Position numbers and translations under genes: made by a program
Source of the DNA: Clostridium puniceum
GTDB lineage: Bacteria; Bacillota; Clostridia; Clostridiales; Clostridiaceae
Direction of reading: 5' to 3'
Length of the DNA: 64,000 nucleotides
Assembly: GCF_002006345.1 (NCBI RefSeq)
Contig: NZ_LZZM01000234.1
Span: 1 to 64,000 of the forward strand
The notes under the pieces: generated by a model
What the model was told of the DNA's origin: nothing
Databases searched by the model: none
Seen by the model: the letters and a program-made list of their open reading frames with translations, nothing else
Shown here: positions 40,773 through 50,547 of the stretch, piece after piece
Numbering within the stretch: the stretch's first letter is position 1
How the letters are laid out: every line of letters starts with the position of its first letter

Positions 40773-41217
40773 GTGTGTATTTTTTTTCAATTTCTGAAAT
40801 TTTATCTATCCTGTTTTGGTGTCTATCACCTTCAAATTTTGATGTTATGAAAGTTTTTACTATGTCTAAAGCAAGACCTACCCCAACAACTCTTTGCCCC
40901 ATAGTTAATATGTTAGCATTATTATGTTCTCTGGTTGCATGTGCACTAAAAGTATCTGAACATAATGCAGCTCTAATTCCTGGAACTTTATTGGCCGCAA
41001 TTCCTATGCCTATTCCTGTTCCACAAATTAATATACCAAATTCATATTCCTTTGCAACTACAGCTTCTGCTACTGGTAGTGCAACATCAGGATAATCACA
41101 AGAACCAGTTGAATATGTACCAAAATCTTTCACTTCATGATTTTCATTTTCTAAAAATTTAATAATTTCACTTTTTAGTTCAAATCCACCATGATCGCAT
41201 CCAATTGCAATTTTCAT
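40768..41217 (-). CDS. rpiB: Ribose 5-phosphate isomerase B
   Basis: This 149-residue cytoplasmic enzyme interconverts ribose 5-phosphate and ribulose 5-phosphate in the pentose phosphate pathway. Family marks: GCDHGGFELK at the start, the catalytic cysteine in LICGTGIGIGIAANK (about 64-78), CSDTFSAHATREHNNANI and GQRVVG. I start at the ATG at 41217, after AAGGTG; the longer frame would add 13 unlike residues. The C-terminus (KKYTH) and stop codon lie at the first unit of a tandem repeat array. Confidence 0.93.
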   Translation of the reverse strand: MKIAIGCDHGGFELKSEIIKFLENENHEVKDFGTYSTGSCDYPDVALPVAEAVVAKEYEFGILICGTGIGIGIAANKVPGIRAALCSDTFSAHATREHNNANILTMGQRVVGVGLALDIVKTFITSKFEGDRHQNRIDKISEIEKKYTH

Positions 41218-41360
41218 AATCAAATCACCTTCCGAATTATAATTTAGTCTTAACATTTATTTATAAACATATCTAAAGGATATTAATATTCTTTAGATTA
41301 AATTTTATCTATTTTAAATTACTACCTTATTCAACTATTAGCCGCTAACTTTTAGCTGAT

Positions 41361-42410
41361 TTAAACTTCTATTACGTCAAACCCAGCAGCTTTATTTAAT
41401 CTATTCATAATAGCTACTCCAAAGCCCTTTTCTTCATAGCCTTCTGCTAAAATCACATCAGCTTTTAAATCATCACATTTTCTCAAAGCTTCAAATAAGC
41501 TTCTTGCAACTGTTGATAATTCTTTTCCACTGCCTAAAATTATACTTATTCCTTCTGTATATTCTTTAGCATTTTCTTCAACAGTGAGAATGCATACTTT
41601 TTTACTGTTTTCTATATTATAGTGTACCATTTCTTTTATTTTTTCAACAGTTTTTTTTCTTTCTCCTAAAATTATTGTAACTTTAGCATTAGGTGCATAA
41701 TGTCTATACTTCATTCCTGGTGCTTTTGGCTTTAAATCTTTATTAGGCTTTTGCATTATAGCCTTATCTATTTCAATTCTTGAATCAATTTCTCTAAGCA
41801 TTTCCAGAGTAATACCGCCTGGGCGTAAAACCATTGGTGGATTTATAGTACAATCTACTATTGTTGATTCCACTCCTATATCACTTTGATCTCCACCTAA
41901 GATATAGTCTATTTTTCCATCTAAATCCTCTATACATCTTTGAAAGTCTGTTGGACTTGGTCTTCCACTTATATTAGCTGAAGGAGCTGCAATAGTTGTA
42001 TTAGAAAACTCAATTAATTTTCTAGCTATCTGATTATCAGGCATCCTAATACCAATAGAATCTAAATTTGCACTAGTTACATTTGGTATTATATCCTTTT
42101 TTCTTAGAATTATAGTAAGTGGTCCTGGCCAAAATTTCTCTATAAGTCTATTGGCCACCTCCGGAATTTCTTTGGCATATGCTTCTATATTTTTTGAAGC
42201 AACATGAATTATAAGTGGATTATCCTGCGGTCTTCCCTTTGCTTTAAATATCTTTTCTACCGCTTCTGCATTAAGTGCATCAGCACCTAATCCATAAACT
42301 GTCTCTGTGGGAAATGCTACGGTTCCCCCTGCTTTAATAAATTCAGCTGCTTCTTTTATCCTTATTTCATCTTCTTTTTCACCCTTAATTATGCCGACCT
42401 TAGTATTCAA
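41361..42410 (-). CDS. ywlC: L-threonylcarbamoyladenylate synthase (Sua5/YwlC)
   Basis: This 349-residue cytoplasmic enzyme makes threonylcarbamoyl-AMP from threonine, bicarbonate and ATP for the t6A37 tRNA modification. The YrdC domain (about 10-205) has PTETVYGLGAD, KGRPQDNPLI and APSANISGRPSPT. The C-terminal Sua5 domain begins near APGMKYRHYAPNAKV (about 230). It is thus the long Sua5 form. The TTG at 42410, after AGGAAGGG, is my preferred start. An upstream TTG seven codons away is possible. Confidence 0.92.
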   Translation of the reverse strand: MNTKVGIIKGEKEDEIRIKEAAEFIKAGGTVAFPTETVYGLGADALNAEAVEKIFKAKGRPQDNPLIIHVASKNIEAYAKEIPEVANRLIEKFWPGPLTIILRKKDIIPNVTSANLDSIGIRMPDNQIARKLIEFSNTTIAAPSANISGRPSPTDFQRCIEDLDGKIDYILGGDQSDIGVESTIVDCTINPPMVLRPGGITLEMLREIDSRIEIDKAIMQKPNKDLKPKAPGMKYRHYAPNAKVTIILGERKKTVEKIKEMVHYNIENSKKVCILTVEENAKEYTEGISIILGSGKELSTVARSLFEALRKCDDLKADVILAEGYEEKGFGVAIMNRLNKAAGFDVIEV

Positions 42411-42500
42411 ATATTTTCCCTTCCTTCTCAAATTGATGAATAATCAATGGCATCAAAACTTTCTCTTCGAAGCTTTCAGCCTTAATTTTTCATCATTTCT

Positions 42501-43088
42501 CTAAACTATAAGCTGCCCTCTTGCTATCTTTATATTTTGTATGCTTTCATCTGTATAAATTGCTTTAACACAATTCTTATATATTGAATCCAACAAAAGA
42601 TATTTTTTTAATCCGCCTCTTTTTACAACTTGAAAATAATAATCTTTTTTAGGATTTTGCTGCTTAATCGATTCATATTGTTCCACAATTTGTGGATATC
42701 TCTTTAAAAAGTTTTGATCAACTGGCCTTAATGCTCTATTTTTGAAGACTATGCTTGTTACTATTACTATTTCTAAATCATAATCTGATTTATTTGTATG
42801 TACTAAAGCAACCTTATCACAAATAATTAAATATTCCTTAGAAGAAATGCCTGTTTTAAACATTAATCTGTTATTTGAACATCTATATTCTACCTTATAA
42901 CCATTTAGTTTAATTATGATTGCTATTATTATTAAAAATTCAATAAAACCTACATAAATAATATAAAATATAGTCGTCAATCCAGTTAGTTCTACTGTTA
43001 CAGGAAGAATAAATGCAATAACAGCCATAGCAATTAAGAATATCTTTAAATGTGATCGTTCTTTTTTTATAGCTTTATATATATCCAT
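42501..43088 (-). CDS. Membrane protein of unknown function
   Basis: This 195-residue protein has two membrane helices (about 16-36 and 38-60) in the N-terminal third. A basic soluble domain of about 130 residues with alternating strands follows (VEYRCSNNRLMFKTG and KEYLIICDKVALVHT). The layout resembles PH-like (bPH_2) membrane proteins, but I cannot confirm that. GGAGG lies before the ATG. It stands between prfA and ywlC on the same strand, with the prfA terminator upstream, so it probably has its own promoter. Confidence 0.75.
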   Translation of the reverse strand: MDIYKAIKKERSHLKIFLIAMAVIAFILPVTVELTGLTTIFYIIYVGFIEFLIIIAIIIKLNGYKVEYRCSNNRLMFKTGISSKEYLIICDKVALVHTNKSDYDLEIVIVTSIVFKNRALRPVDQNFLKRYPQIVEQYESIKQQNPKKDYYFQVVKRGGLKKYLLLDSIYKNCVKAIYTDESIQNIKIARGQLIV

Positions 43089-43217
43089 CTTAAATCCTCC
43101 ATTTTTATGTCATATTAACAAAAGTGGCTGAACCACTATCTAATAACTAAGCTGCTGATTTATTATTTTCTGAAATAGACTAAGAATAGAGAAATATTAT
43201 TTCTTTACATATACCTA

Positions 43218-43247
43218 AAGCCTTACATATTTAATGCAAGGCTTTTT
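43218..43247. terminator. Terminator after prfA
   Basis: AAAGCCTTACAT and ATGCAAGGCTTT form a stem with one mismatch directly after the prfA stop codon, with T/A tracts on both strands. Confidence 0.75.
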
Positions 43248-43256
43248 GAGTAATTA

Positions 43257-44339
43257 CTACACTTGTGTATTTCCCATTAGTTTCATTTTTTCAGCTTGGT
43301 CTGCTGTAATAAGGGCATTTATCATTTCATCAAGATCCCCACTTAAAAATGTTTCCAACTTGTATAAAGTTAGACCTATTCTATGGTCAGTAACTCTTCC
43401 TTGTGGATAATTATAAGTTCTAATTCTTTCACTTCTGTCTCCAGTTCCAACTTGGCTCTTTCGATCTTCAGCTATTCCTTCAGCTCTTTCTCTTTCTGCT
43501 GCTTCGTAAAGTCTTGATTTTAAAACCTTCATAGCCTTTTCTTTATTTTTTAATTGTGATTTTTCATCTTGACAGGAAACTACAAGCCCAGTAGGTAAAT
43601 GTGTAATTCTAACAGCTGAATCTGTAGTATTAACGCATTGTCCTCCATTTCCTGAAGCTCTAAATACATCTATTCTGATATCTTTATCTAAAACTTCTAT
43701 TTCAACATCGTCAACTTCTGCTAACACTGCTACTGTAGTTGTTGATGTATGAATTCTTCCACTTGACTCAGTATCTGGTACTCTTTGTACTCTGTGAACT
43801 CCACTTTCATACTTTAATTTAGAATAAGCACCATTACCTTTAATCATAAATACAACTTCTTTAAAACCACCAAGATCTGTTTCATTTAAACTCATTATTT
43901 CTGTAGACCATCTTTGAGTTTCTGCATATCTTGTATACATTCTGAATAAGTTATATGCAAATAGTGCAGCCTCTTCACCACCTGCGCCTCCTCTAATTTC
44001 AACAAATACATTTTTGTCGTCATTAGGATCCTTTGGTAATAATAAAATTTGTATTTCATTTTCTAATTCAGCTTCTCTATTTGTGAGATCAGATATCTCT
44101 TCATTTAACATTTCTCTCATCTCTTTATCACTTTCGCTGCTTAACATTTCCTTATTAGCCTTTAAATCTTCTGTTACTTTCTTATAATCTCTATAAGCAT
44201 TTACTATAATCTCTAAATCAGAATGCTCTTTACAAAGTTTTCTCCATTCATTTTGATTTTGCATAATTGATGGATCACTGATTTTAACTGATAATTCATC
44301 ATATTTATTTTCTATAAATTCTAATCTATCTAATAACAT
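43257..44339 (-). CDS. prfA: Peptide chain release factor 1
   Basis: This 360-residue cytoplasmic factor recognises UAA and UAG and releases the finished protein. The GGQ loop (RASGNGGQCVNTTDSAVR, about 222-239) is intact, as is the tip region with PDTESSGRIHTS. The coiled-coil N-terminal domain occupies about 1-100. It follows prmC on the same strand, whose product methylates the GGQ glutamine; the pairing is conserved. Confidence 0.97.
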   Translation of the reverse strand: MLLDRLEFIENKYDELSVKISDPSIMQNQNEWRKLCKEHSDLEIIVNAYRDYKKVTEDLKANKEMLSSESDKEMREMLNEEISDLTNREAELENEIQILLLPKDPNDDKNVFVEIRGGAGGEEAALFAYNLFRMYTRYAETQRWSTEIMSLNETDLGGFKEVVFMIKGNGAYSKLKYESGVHRVQRVPDTESSGRIHTSTTTVAVLAEVDDVEIEVLDKDIRIDVFRASGNGGQCVNTTDSAVRITHLPTGLVVSCQDEKSQLKNKEKAMKVLKSRLYEAAERERAEGIAEDRKSQVGTGDRSERIRTYNYPQGRVTDHRIGLTLYKLETFLSGDLDEMINALITADQAEKMKLMGNTQV

Positions 44340-44403
44340 TTAATCACTCCGTATTTCATTTTTCACATTTCTACATTATAACACATATTAATACAGTTAA
44401 CAA

Positions 44404-46164
44404 TTAAGAGTTAACCGCTATAACTATTCTATCAAGGCTTGCAAAATCTTTAATAACTCTTATATCATTAAAATTATGTTCTTTAAGCAATGATTTTACT
44501 GCCTCCCCTTGATTATAACCTATTTCAAAAGCTAATATGCCATTATTTTTTAATACAGCTTGACTTTGGTCAATTATTTTTCTATAAAAATCCAATCCAT
44601 CAATGCCGCCACTTAAAGCAGTATGTGGTTCATAATTTTTAACATCCTCCATAAGCTTGGTTATTTCTTCTTCCTCTATATAAGGAGGATTGGAAACTAT
44701 AATGTCATACATTTTTCCATCTTCTATAGGTCTTTCTAATAAATCACTCTTTATAAAATTCACCCTGTCTTTTAACGCATTTTTTTCTATATTTATTAAC
44801 GAGACTTTTTCTGGAATAAGATAGTAATCTATTAAATCAACCTTTATATTTTTTCTAAAATTAGCTAATGCTATTCCAATAGCACCAGATCCTGAGCATA
44901 AGTCGCATACCTGTTTTTCATCATTTTCATCTATCTTTTTAAGAACTTCTTCAACTAATATCTCTGTGTCATCTCTTGGAATTAATACACCTTTTTCAAT
45001 ATAAAAATCTAGTCCCATAAATTCGCACTTATTTAAAATGTACTTTACAGGCATTTTATTTCTGCGTTTTTCAATTAAATCAAAATATTTTTCAGCATCT
45101 TCTAGACTCACTTGATCTTCTTTATGACTAATTAAATAAACTCTTTTTTTTTCAATTACACTTCCAAGTAATAATTCTGCATCTAACCGTGCTGTATCAA
45201 TTCCCTTTTCTTTTAAGGTAACCGTCCCCATGTTTATTAATTCTTCAATTGTTTTATCTGGATCTTTAATACCTTCTGCTGCTTTTAAAGATGCAATAGC
45301 AACTTCAATTTGTGAATCATCTGGTTCCTTAGTCGTTAATAATTGAAGTTTAAGTCCTGGATACGCTATTATCTTAGCTAGCATATTTTCATTTCTGCCA
45401 AGCCATTTTATAAGTTCATAACTAATTCCAGTAACTACAGGTATACCTATAATTCTTATTACTAATCTTTCAACAATTCCTCCCCAACCAGTAAAGGAAA
45501 AAATTGCAATACTAACAAACATTATTAAAAACATAAAGTTGGTTCCACATCTTGGATGAAGCCTTGGTTGTTTCTTAACATTTTCTACAGTAAGTTCTTC
45601 CATTGCTTCATAGCAGAAAATTGTTTTATGTTCAGCACCATGGTATTGAAATAATCTATATATGTCTTTAAGCTTGCTTATAAAATACATATATAATAGG
45701 AGAATTATTATTCTTATAGCAGCTTCAATTAAATTTAACACTACATTAGATACACCGGCTCCTTTAAAAAACGATGCTGCTCCAGTTGGCAGTGCAACGA
45801 AAAGGCCTATTGCAAAAATAAATGAAATAAACATGGTTACGCCCATTAATATATCATTAGCTTTTTCTCCCAATTTATCTTCAAGCCACTTTTCAAACTT
45901 TGTAGACTCTTCAGTTTCATCCTCTAAAAATGAAGCGGAATAATTTAATGAAGTCATTCCAATCTTCATAGATTCTATAAGTACAAAAAAACCTCTAAGA
46001 AAAGGTATATTTAAAAATGGATACTTCTTTGTTACTGGTCTATTGTCCTTAAAATCTATTTCTATATTTCCTTTTGGAGTTCTAACTGCTGTAGCAAGAC
46101 TCTTACTGCCACGCATCATAACACCTTCAATAACAGCTTGACCTCCAACGTCACATCTTTTCAT
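44404..46164 (-). CDS. prmC: Fusion: DUF1385 membrane protein + PrmC release-factor glutamine methyltransferase
   Basis: This 586-residue protein joins two families. Residues about 1-300 are a DUF1385 membrane protein (VGGQAVIEGVMMRG at the N-terminus, several membrane helices, FQYHGAEHKTIFCYE and HPRCGTNFM). Residues about 305-586 are PrmC, which methylates the GGQ glutamine of release factors using S-adenosylmethionine: the N-terminal helical part (ARLDAELLLG), SAM motif LCSGSGAIGIALA and catalytic NPPYIEE are all intact. In B. subtilis the two are separate genes. There is no frameshift or stop at the junction. The start is by family similarity at the ATG at 46164; spacing to the ribosome binding site is unusual and a GTG four codons upstream is possible. 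Confidence 0.92.
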   Translation of the reverse strand: MKRCDVGGQAVIEGVMMRGSKSLATAVRTPKGNIEIDFKDNRPVTKKYPFLNIPFLRGFFVLIESMKIGMTSLNYSASFLEDETEESTKFEKWLEDKLGEKANDILMGVTMFISFIFAIGLFVALPTGAASFFKGAGVSNVVLNLIEAAIRIIILLLYMYFISKLKDIYRLFQYHGAEHKTIFCYEAMEELTVENVKKQPRLHPRCGTNFMFLIMFVSIAIFSFTGWGGIVERLVIRIIGIPVVTGISYELIKWLGRNENMLAKIIAYPGLKLQLLTTKEPDDSQIEVAIASLKAAEGIKDPDKTIEELINMGTVTLKEKGIDTARLDAELLLGSVIEKKRVYLISHKEDQVSLEDAEKYFDLIEKRRNKMPVKYILNKCEFMGLDFYIEKGVLIPRDDTEILVEEVLKKIDENDEKQVCDLCSGSGAIGIALANFRKNIKVDLIDYYLIPEKVSLINIEKNALKDRVNFIKSDLLERPIEDGKMYDIIVSNPPYIEEEEITKLMEDVKNYEPHTALSGGIDGLDFYRKIIDQSQAVLKNNGILAFEIGYNQGEAVKSLLKEHNFNDIRVIKDFASLDRIVIAVNS

Positions 46165-46194
46165 TAATAAAATCACTACTCCCTTATATTATTT

Positions 46195-46785
46195 TTATTT
46201 AGGATTTCCAATGTACTTGTAGTAGCAATCTCCGCATAATGATTCATATCTAACATCATCCTGTTCATCAATTGCAATTTGTTCTCCTTCAAATACAAAG
46301 TTGCCATTTATTTTTCTTCCGTTAAATATAGCTTTTTGACCACATGCACATATGGTCTTCATTTCTTCTATGCTATGCGCAAGCAATAGTAATCTTGCAC
46401 TGCCTTCAAATCCATCCATTCTAAAATCTGTTCTAAGTCCATAACATATAATAGGTATATCCAACGTAACTGCAATTTGAAACAATTCATCTATTTGATT
46501 TTTCTTCATAAATTGAACTTCATCCACTAATATGCAGTGTATTTCTCTATTTTCCTTTAAGTAATTATCAATAGTATCAAAAATATTTTCTTCTTCTGAA
46601 ATTAACAGATCCACCTGTCTGTTCACTCCAAGTCTGGATACAAGGGTATTACCACCTTTCTTATCCACCTTAGGTTTTAAAATAATTACCTTCATCCCAC
46701 GCTCTTCATAATTATAAGCAACTTGCATTAAATGAGTTGACTTACCAGAATTCATAGCACCGTATCTAAAATATAATTTACTCAC
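46195..46785 (-). CDS. tdk: Thymidine kinase
   Basis: This 196-residue cytoplasmic enzyme phosphorylates thymidine for salvage. P-loop GAMNSGKSTHL (about 9-19), Walker B region ILVDEVQF, and two cysteine pairs for structural zinc (CACGQ and CGDCYYKY). The start is GTG at 46785, with AAGGAG upstream. It sits between rpmE and prmC/prfA, the common Firmicute order. Confidence 0.95.
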   Translation of the reverse strand: MSKLYFRYGAMNSGKSTHLMQVAYNYEERGMKVIILKPKVDKKGGNTLVSRLGVNRQVDLLISEEENIFDTIDNYLKENREIHCILVDEVQFMKKNQIDELFQIAVTLDIPIICYGLRTDFRMDGFEGSARLLLLAHSIEEMKTICACGQKAIFNGRKINGNFVFEGEQIAIDEQDDVRYESLCGDCYYKYIGNPK

Positions 46786-46960
46786 GTTTAAAGTTCTCTC
46801 CTTCTTTAAGGTATCATATTCGATTATAACATTTAATACTCAGCATAAAAAGATATTTTTATATTATTTAACTTTATATTTTCATGCTATATTTACGTTA
46901 TATTTGAATATTACTTAGAAATTTCAAACTACTATTTTACTTTAAAATTGTAAATTATTA

Positions 46961-46989
46961 TTGACGCTAAAATTTGACTATGCTATAAT
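46961..46989 (+). promoter_or_regulatory. Promoter of rpmE
   Basis: TTGACG (46961-46966) and TATAAT (46984-46989) are separated by exactly 17 bases, about 60 bases upstream of the rpmE start codon. Confidence 0.8.
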
Positions 46990-47048
46990 CTAATGGTTGT
47001 TATTGAATAATTAACATGAGTTTATATAATTGAAAGAGGTGAAAAATA

Positions 47049-47255
47049 ATGAGAGAAGGCATACATCCAGAATACCACGAAGCAGTGGTTAAGTGTGCAT
47101 GTGGAAACACTTTCACTACTGGTTCTGTTAAAGAAGAACTAAAAGTTGAAATATGCTCTAAATGCCACCCATTCTTCACTGGTAAACAAAAAATTGTTGA
47201 CATTGGTGGAAGAGTTGATAAATTCAACAAGAGATTTAACCTTGACAACAAGTAA
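47049..47255 (+). CDS. rpmE: 50S ribosomal protein L31 (zinc-binding form)
   Basis: This 68-residue ribosomal protein has both zinc-binding cysteine pairs (KCACGNTF and CSKCHPFFTG), so it is the C+ form used when zinc is plentiful. Conserved C-terminal GGRVDKFNKRF. AGAGGTG lies before the ATG. It has its own near-consensus promoter and terminator. Confidence 0.97.
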   Translation: MREGIHPEYHEAVVKCACGNTFTTGSVKEELKVEICSKCHPFFTGKQKIVDIGGRVDKFNKRFNLDNK

Positions 47256-47262
47256 GAAACTT

Positions 47263-47289
47263 AGGGAAAGACATTGTCTTTCCCTTTTT
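47263..47289 (+). terminator. Terminator of rpmE
   Basis: GGGAAAGAC-ATT-GTCTTTCCC followed by TTTTT, directly after the rpmE stop codon. Confidence 0.9.
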
Positions 47290-47500
47290 CTTTAAGCATA
47301 GAAACAATCCATTTATAGATTTTTTTAATATACAACATATATTGAAATGTAAAATTGATACCCTTTATGAGGAATCTGGGACAATTAATAAAGTTTCCTT
47401 AACTAAATATTAATATATTGATAAGTTTATTTTAATATTTAAAGTTTATAATAAAAATGTTAAACTATTTAATATAATACTGCAGAAATGAGTGACTTTC

Positions 47501-48607
47501 ATGAAAAAAGTTTTAATTTTAACAACCTCCACTGGTCAAGGGCATAACCAAGCTGCTGCTTCAGTAGCTGACTCCTTTGAAAGCGCTGGATATGAAATTA
47601 CAAAGCTTGACTTTTTGGCTAAAAGCAGCACAATCTTAAATAACATAATTGTTGCTGGGTATGAAATTTCGGCCGCAAAATTTCCAAAGACTTACGGATT
47701 CTTTTATAGACTTACAGATAATAAATTTATAAATAACTTCTTGAAGCTTCCTTTTTTTATTACAAAGAGAAAGGTTTCAAAGTTGGTAAATGAAATTAAT
47801 CCTGATGTAATTGTTGCCACACATGCTCTCAGTATTAGCGTAATTTCAGATTTAAAAAAGAAAGGCTTAAAATGTCCTTACATTTTAATAGTTACAGATT
47901 TTAAAGCTCACTATATATATGTAGATTCTTATGTTGATGCTTATATTACTGGAAGCAATTACACAAAACAATCACTAATAGCTAGAAATATTGATCCTAA
48001 TAAAATACATCCTTTAGGAATTCCGATAAACAGTAAATTTTACACTGAAATTACATCTGCTGATGATTTAAAAGATGAAGAATATTTCAATTTACTGCTT
48101 ATGAGTGGAAGTCTTGGATTAAATACTATTTTTATTGTTCTTAAAGAGCTATTAAAAAATCCAAATAAATTACGGATAACAGTTGTTTGTGGTAAGAATG
48201 ATCATTTAAAAAACAAATTAACAAATTATTGCAATGATAACCATTTCAAAGATAAAAAGCTTCATATATTAGGTTTTACTAAAGATATCTCTTACCTAAT
48301 GGATTATTGTGATGTAATAATATCAAAACCAGGCGGATTAACAGTTACAGAATCAATCGTAAAAAATATTCCTTTAGTTATTCCTTTTGCAATTCCTGGT
48401 CAAGAAAATGAAAATATAGATTTTCTAACTAATGAAGGATATTCTATTTGTATAAAAGATTTGAGCAAAATTAATGATACTATAAATCATTTAATAAAAA
48501 ATCCAAATGAATTATTAAAAATGAAAAATAAACTTAAAGAATTATCTTCAACTTACTCATTAACAAAAATTGTTGATTTAGCAGATAAACTTAGTTTAGA
48601 TAAATAA
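47501..48607 (+). CDS. Processive diacylglycerol glycosyltransferase-like (MGDG synthase/UgtP family)
   Basis: This 368-residue membrane-associated GT-B glycosyltransferase has an N-terminal acceptor-binding MGDG-synthase domain (STGQGHNQAAASV at about 9-21) and a C-terminal UDP-sugar-binding domain with the GT28 signature (SKPGGLTVTES, about 280-290). Family members add glucose or galactose to diacylglycerol, making membrane glycolipids and lipoteichoic acid anchors. The exact sugar cannot be read off. I choose the ATG at 47501, the start of the conserved MKKVLILTTSTG. The ribosome binding site is weak (GAGTG). It is monocistronic with its own terminator. Confidence 0.85.
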   Translation: MKKVLILTTSTGQGHNQAAASVADSFESAGYEITKLDFLAKSSTILNNIIVAGYEISAAKFPKTYGFFYRLTDNKFINNFLKLPFFITKRKVSKLVNEINPDVIVATHALSISVISDLKKKGLKCPYILIVTDFKAHYIYVDSYVDAYITGSNYTKQSLIARNIDPNKIHPLGIPINSKFYTEITSADDLKDEEYFNLLLMSGSLGLNTIFIVLKELLKNPNKLRITVVCGKNDHLKNKLTNYCNDNHFKDKKLHILGFTKDISYLMDYCDVIISKPGGLTVTESIVKNIPLVIPFAIPGQENENIDFLTNEGYSICIKDLSKINDTINHLIKNPNELLKMKNKLKELSSTYSLTKIVDLADKLSLDK

Positions 48608-48645
48608 AAGATGACCATAAAAATTCTAATGGTCATCTTTTTTTA
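48607..48645 (+). terminator. Intrinsic terminator
   Basis: AAAGATGACCAT (48607-48618) and ATGGTCATCTTT (48629-48640) followed by TTTTATT, immediately after the glycosyltransferase stop codon. Confidence 0.9.
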
Positions 48646-48784
48646 TTAGCTTTAATTAATCTCAATATATAATTATACATGTTCCAATAAACTGCGTACA
48701 ATTATTTATTACATATATCTTTAATGTGATAAATAAATTAGAGCTTATATAAAAATAAAATTTTATATAGTTTCTAAGTTTGTT

Positions 48785-50380
48785 CTACTTTTTAAGGAAG
48801 GTATTTACGAATTCATCATTATCCTTAGTTTTAGATAACATATTAATAAGATTCTCTGTAACGCTATCTGCATTTTTCTCTCTATACATTGTTTTTCTTA
48901 GTGCAAATGCTACTTCTAATTCTTCCTTAGACAATATTAAATCCTCTTTTCTAGTTCCTGATTTATATACATCTATAGCTGGGAAAATTCTTCTTTCTTG
49001 TAATCTTCTATCTAAGTGTACTTCCATATTTCCAGTTCCCTTAAACTCTTCAAATATCATATCATCCATTCTTGAACCTGTTTCAACAAGTGCAGTTGCA
49101 AGTATTGTTAAGCTTCCGCCTTCTTCAATATTTCTTGCTGCTCCAAAGAACTTTTTAGGCATTATAAGCGCACCTGGATCAAGCCCTCCAGATAAAGTTC
49201 TACCTGTAGGAGTTATTGTTAAGTTATATGCTCTTGATAATCTAGTTATACTATCCATTAAAATAACTACATCTTTACCTTGCTCAACCATTCTCTTTGC
49301 TCTTTCTAAAACCATTTGAGCAACCTTAGCATGGTTTTGTGGTTCTTCATCAAAAGTTGAATAAACTACATCTCCATTTATAGACCTCTTCATATCTGTA
49401 ACTTCTTCTGGTCTTTCATCTATAAGTAGAACTATTAATTTAATATCTGGATAATTCCTAGATATATTTTGAGCAACCTTTTTTAATAAAGTAGTTTTTC
49501 CGGCTTTAGGTGGTGCCACTATAATTCCTCTTTGGCCCTTACCTATTGGACAAATTATATCCATTAATCTAGATGATAAATCACCACTATTAGATGTTTC
49601 TAATTTAATTCTTTCTTTAGGATATATTGGTGTTAAAGTTTCAAAATATTTTCTACCTATAGCTTTTTCTGGATGTTCTCCATTAACCCTTTGAACAAAT
49701 AAAAGAGCTTTAAATTTTTCTGTTTCCTTCGCTTCTCTTACCTTACCTTCAACTTCATCTCCTGTTCTCAAATTAAATCTTCTGATTTGAGATGGAGAAA
49801 CATAAATATCATCACTGCTAGTCAAATAATTTTTGCATCTTAAAAAACCAAAACTGTTATTTTCTAAAATTTCTAAAATTCCTTTTGCCATAACAGATTC
49901 ATTTATCATTTCCTTTAGAACTTCTTTTTTTTCTGTATTCGCAGCTTCAGTTGTAACTTTATTCAATTCTGTATTATTACTTACTCTTGTTGGATTATTA
50001 TTAGAAGTTCTTGAAACTTCATTACTAGCGATCCTTGAAACTTGACTATTAACCTCTCTTGAAACTTCACTCGCAGCTGTCCTTGAAACTTGACTATTAA
50101 CCACTCTTGAAACTTCACTCGCAGCTGTCCTTGAAGCTTCATTACTAACAGATTTAACTACATTCCCTGTTTCTTTTTCGTTTTTAGGTTCTTTTACTAT
50201 TTTAGGCGCTATATTTTCTCTTAATATCACACCATCTTTTTCTATAAAATTATTGGAATTTTTTAATATTTCTTCTATTAATTCAGTCTTTTTATATTTA
50301 GATATATTTTTAACACCTAAATTTTTAGCAATGTCTTTTAAAGATGTTAAAGTCATGCTTTCATATTCTTGTTTTGTCAA
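48785..50380 (-). CDS. rho: Transcription termination factor Rho with repeat-containing N-terminal insertion
   Basis: This 531-residue hexameric RNA helicase ends transcription. Core regions are complete: N-terminal helical Rho_N (about 1-45), the RNA-binding cold-shock-like domain (about 160-235), P-loop PPKAGKTTLLKK (about 285-296), Walker B ILMDSITRLSRAYN, and Q/R loops (GRTLSGGLDPGAL). It is about 100 residues longer than E. coli Rho. The extra part (about 60-150) includes seven tandem 8-residue units (AASEVSRV, VNSQVSRT and similar) at about 77-134, coded by 24/48-bp DNA repeats. In C. botulinum the Rho insertion acts as a prion-like domain; here its composition is N/S/V-rich but also charged. 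The start is TTG at 50380, after GGAGG. Confidence 0.95.
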   Translation of the reverse strand: MTKQEYESMTLTSLKDIAKNLGVKNISKYKKTELIEEILKNSNNFIEKDGVILRENIAPKIVKEPKNEKETGNVVKSVSNEASRTAASEVSRVVNSQVSRTAASEVSREVNSQVSRIASNEVSRTSNNNPTRVSNNTELNKVTTEAANTEKKEVLKEMINESVMAKGILEILENNSFGFLRCKNYLTSSDDIYVSPSQIRRFNLRTGDEVEGKVREAKETEKFKALLFVQRVNGEHPEKAIGRKYFETLTPIYPKERIKLETSNSGDLSSRLMDIICPIGKGQRGIIVAPPKAGKTTLLKKVAQNISRNYPDIKLIVLLIDERPEEVTDMKRSINGDVVYSTFDEEPQNHAKVAQMVLERAKRMVEQGKDVVILMDSITRLSRAYNLTITPTGRTLSGGLDPGALIMPKKFFGAARNIEEGGSLTILATALVETGSRMDDMIFEEFKGTGNMEVHLDRRLQERRIFPAIDVYKSGTRKEDLILSKEELEVAFALRKTMYREKNADSVTENLINMLSKTKDNDEFVNTFLKK

Positions 50381-50547
50381 ATTGGCACCTCCAATTTATA
50401 GATTAAAAATCTATAAAAATCACTTTCTATTCATAATATTTTGTAAATTAAATTTCCACATAATATTTTGCAAATTTAGTTTTCAGCAAAATCAAACTAT
50501 TATTACATAATTTATCTGTAGCTTTCTTTTCACAATATGTATTTTAA

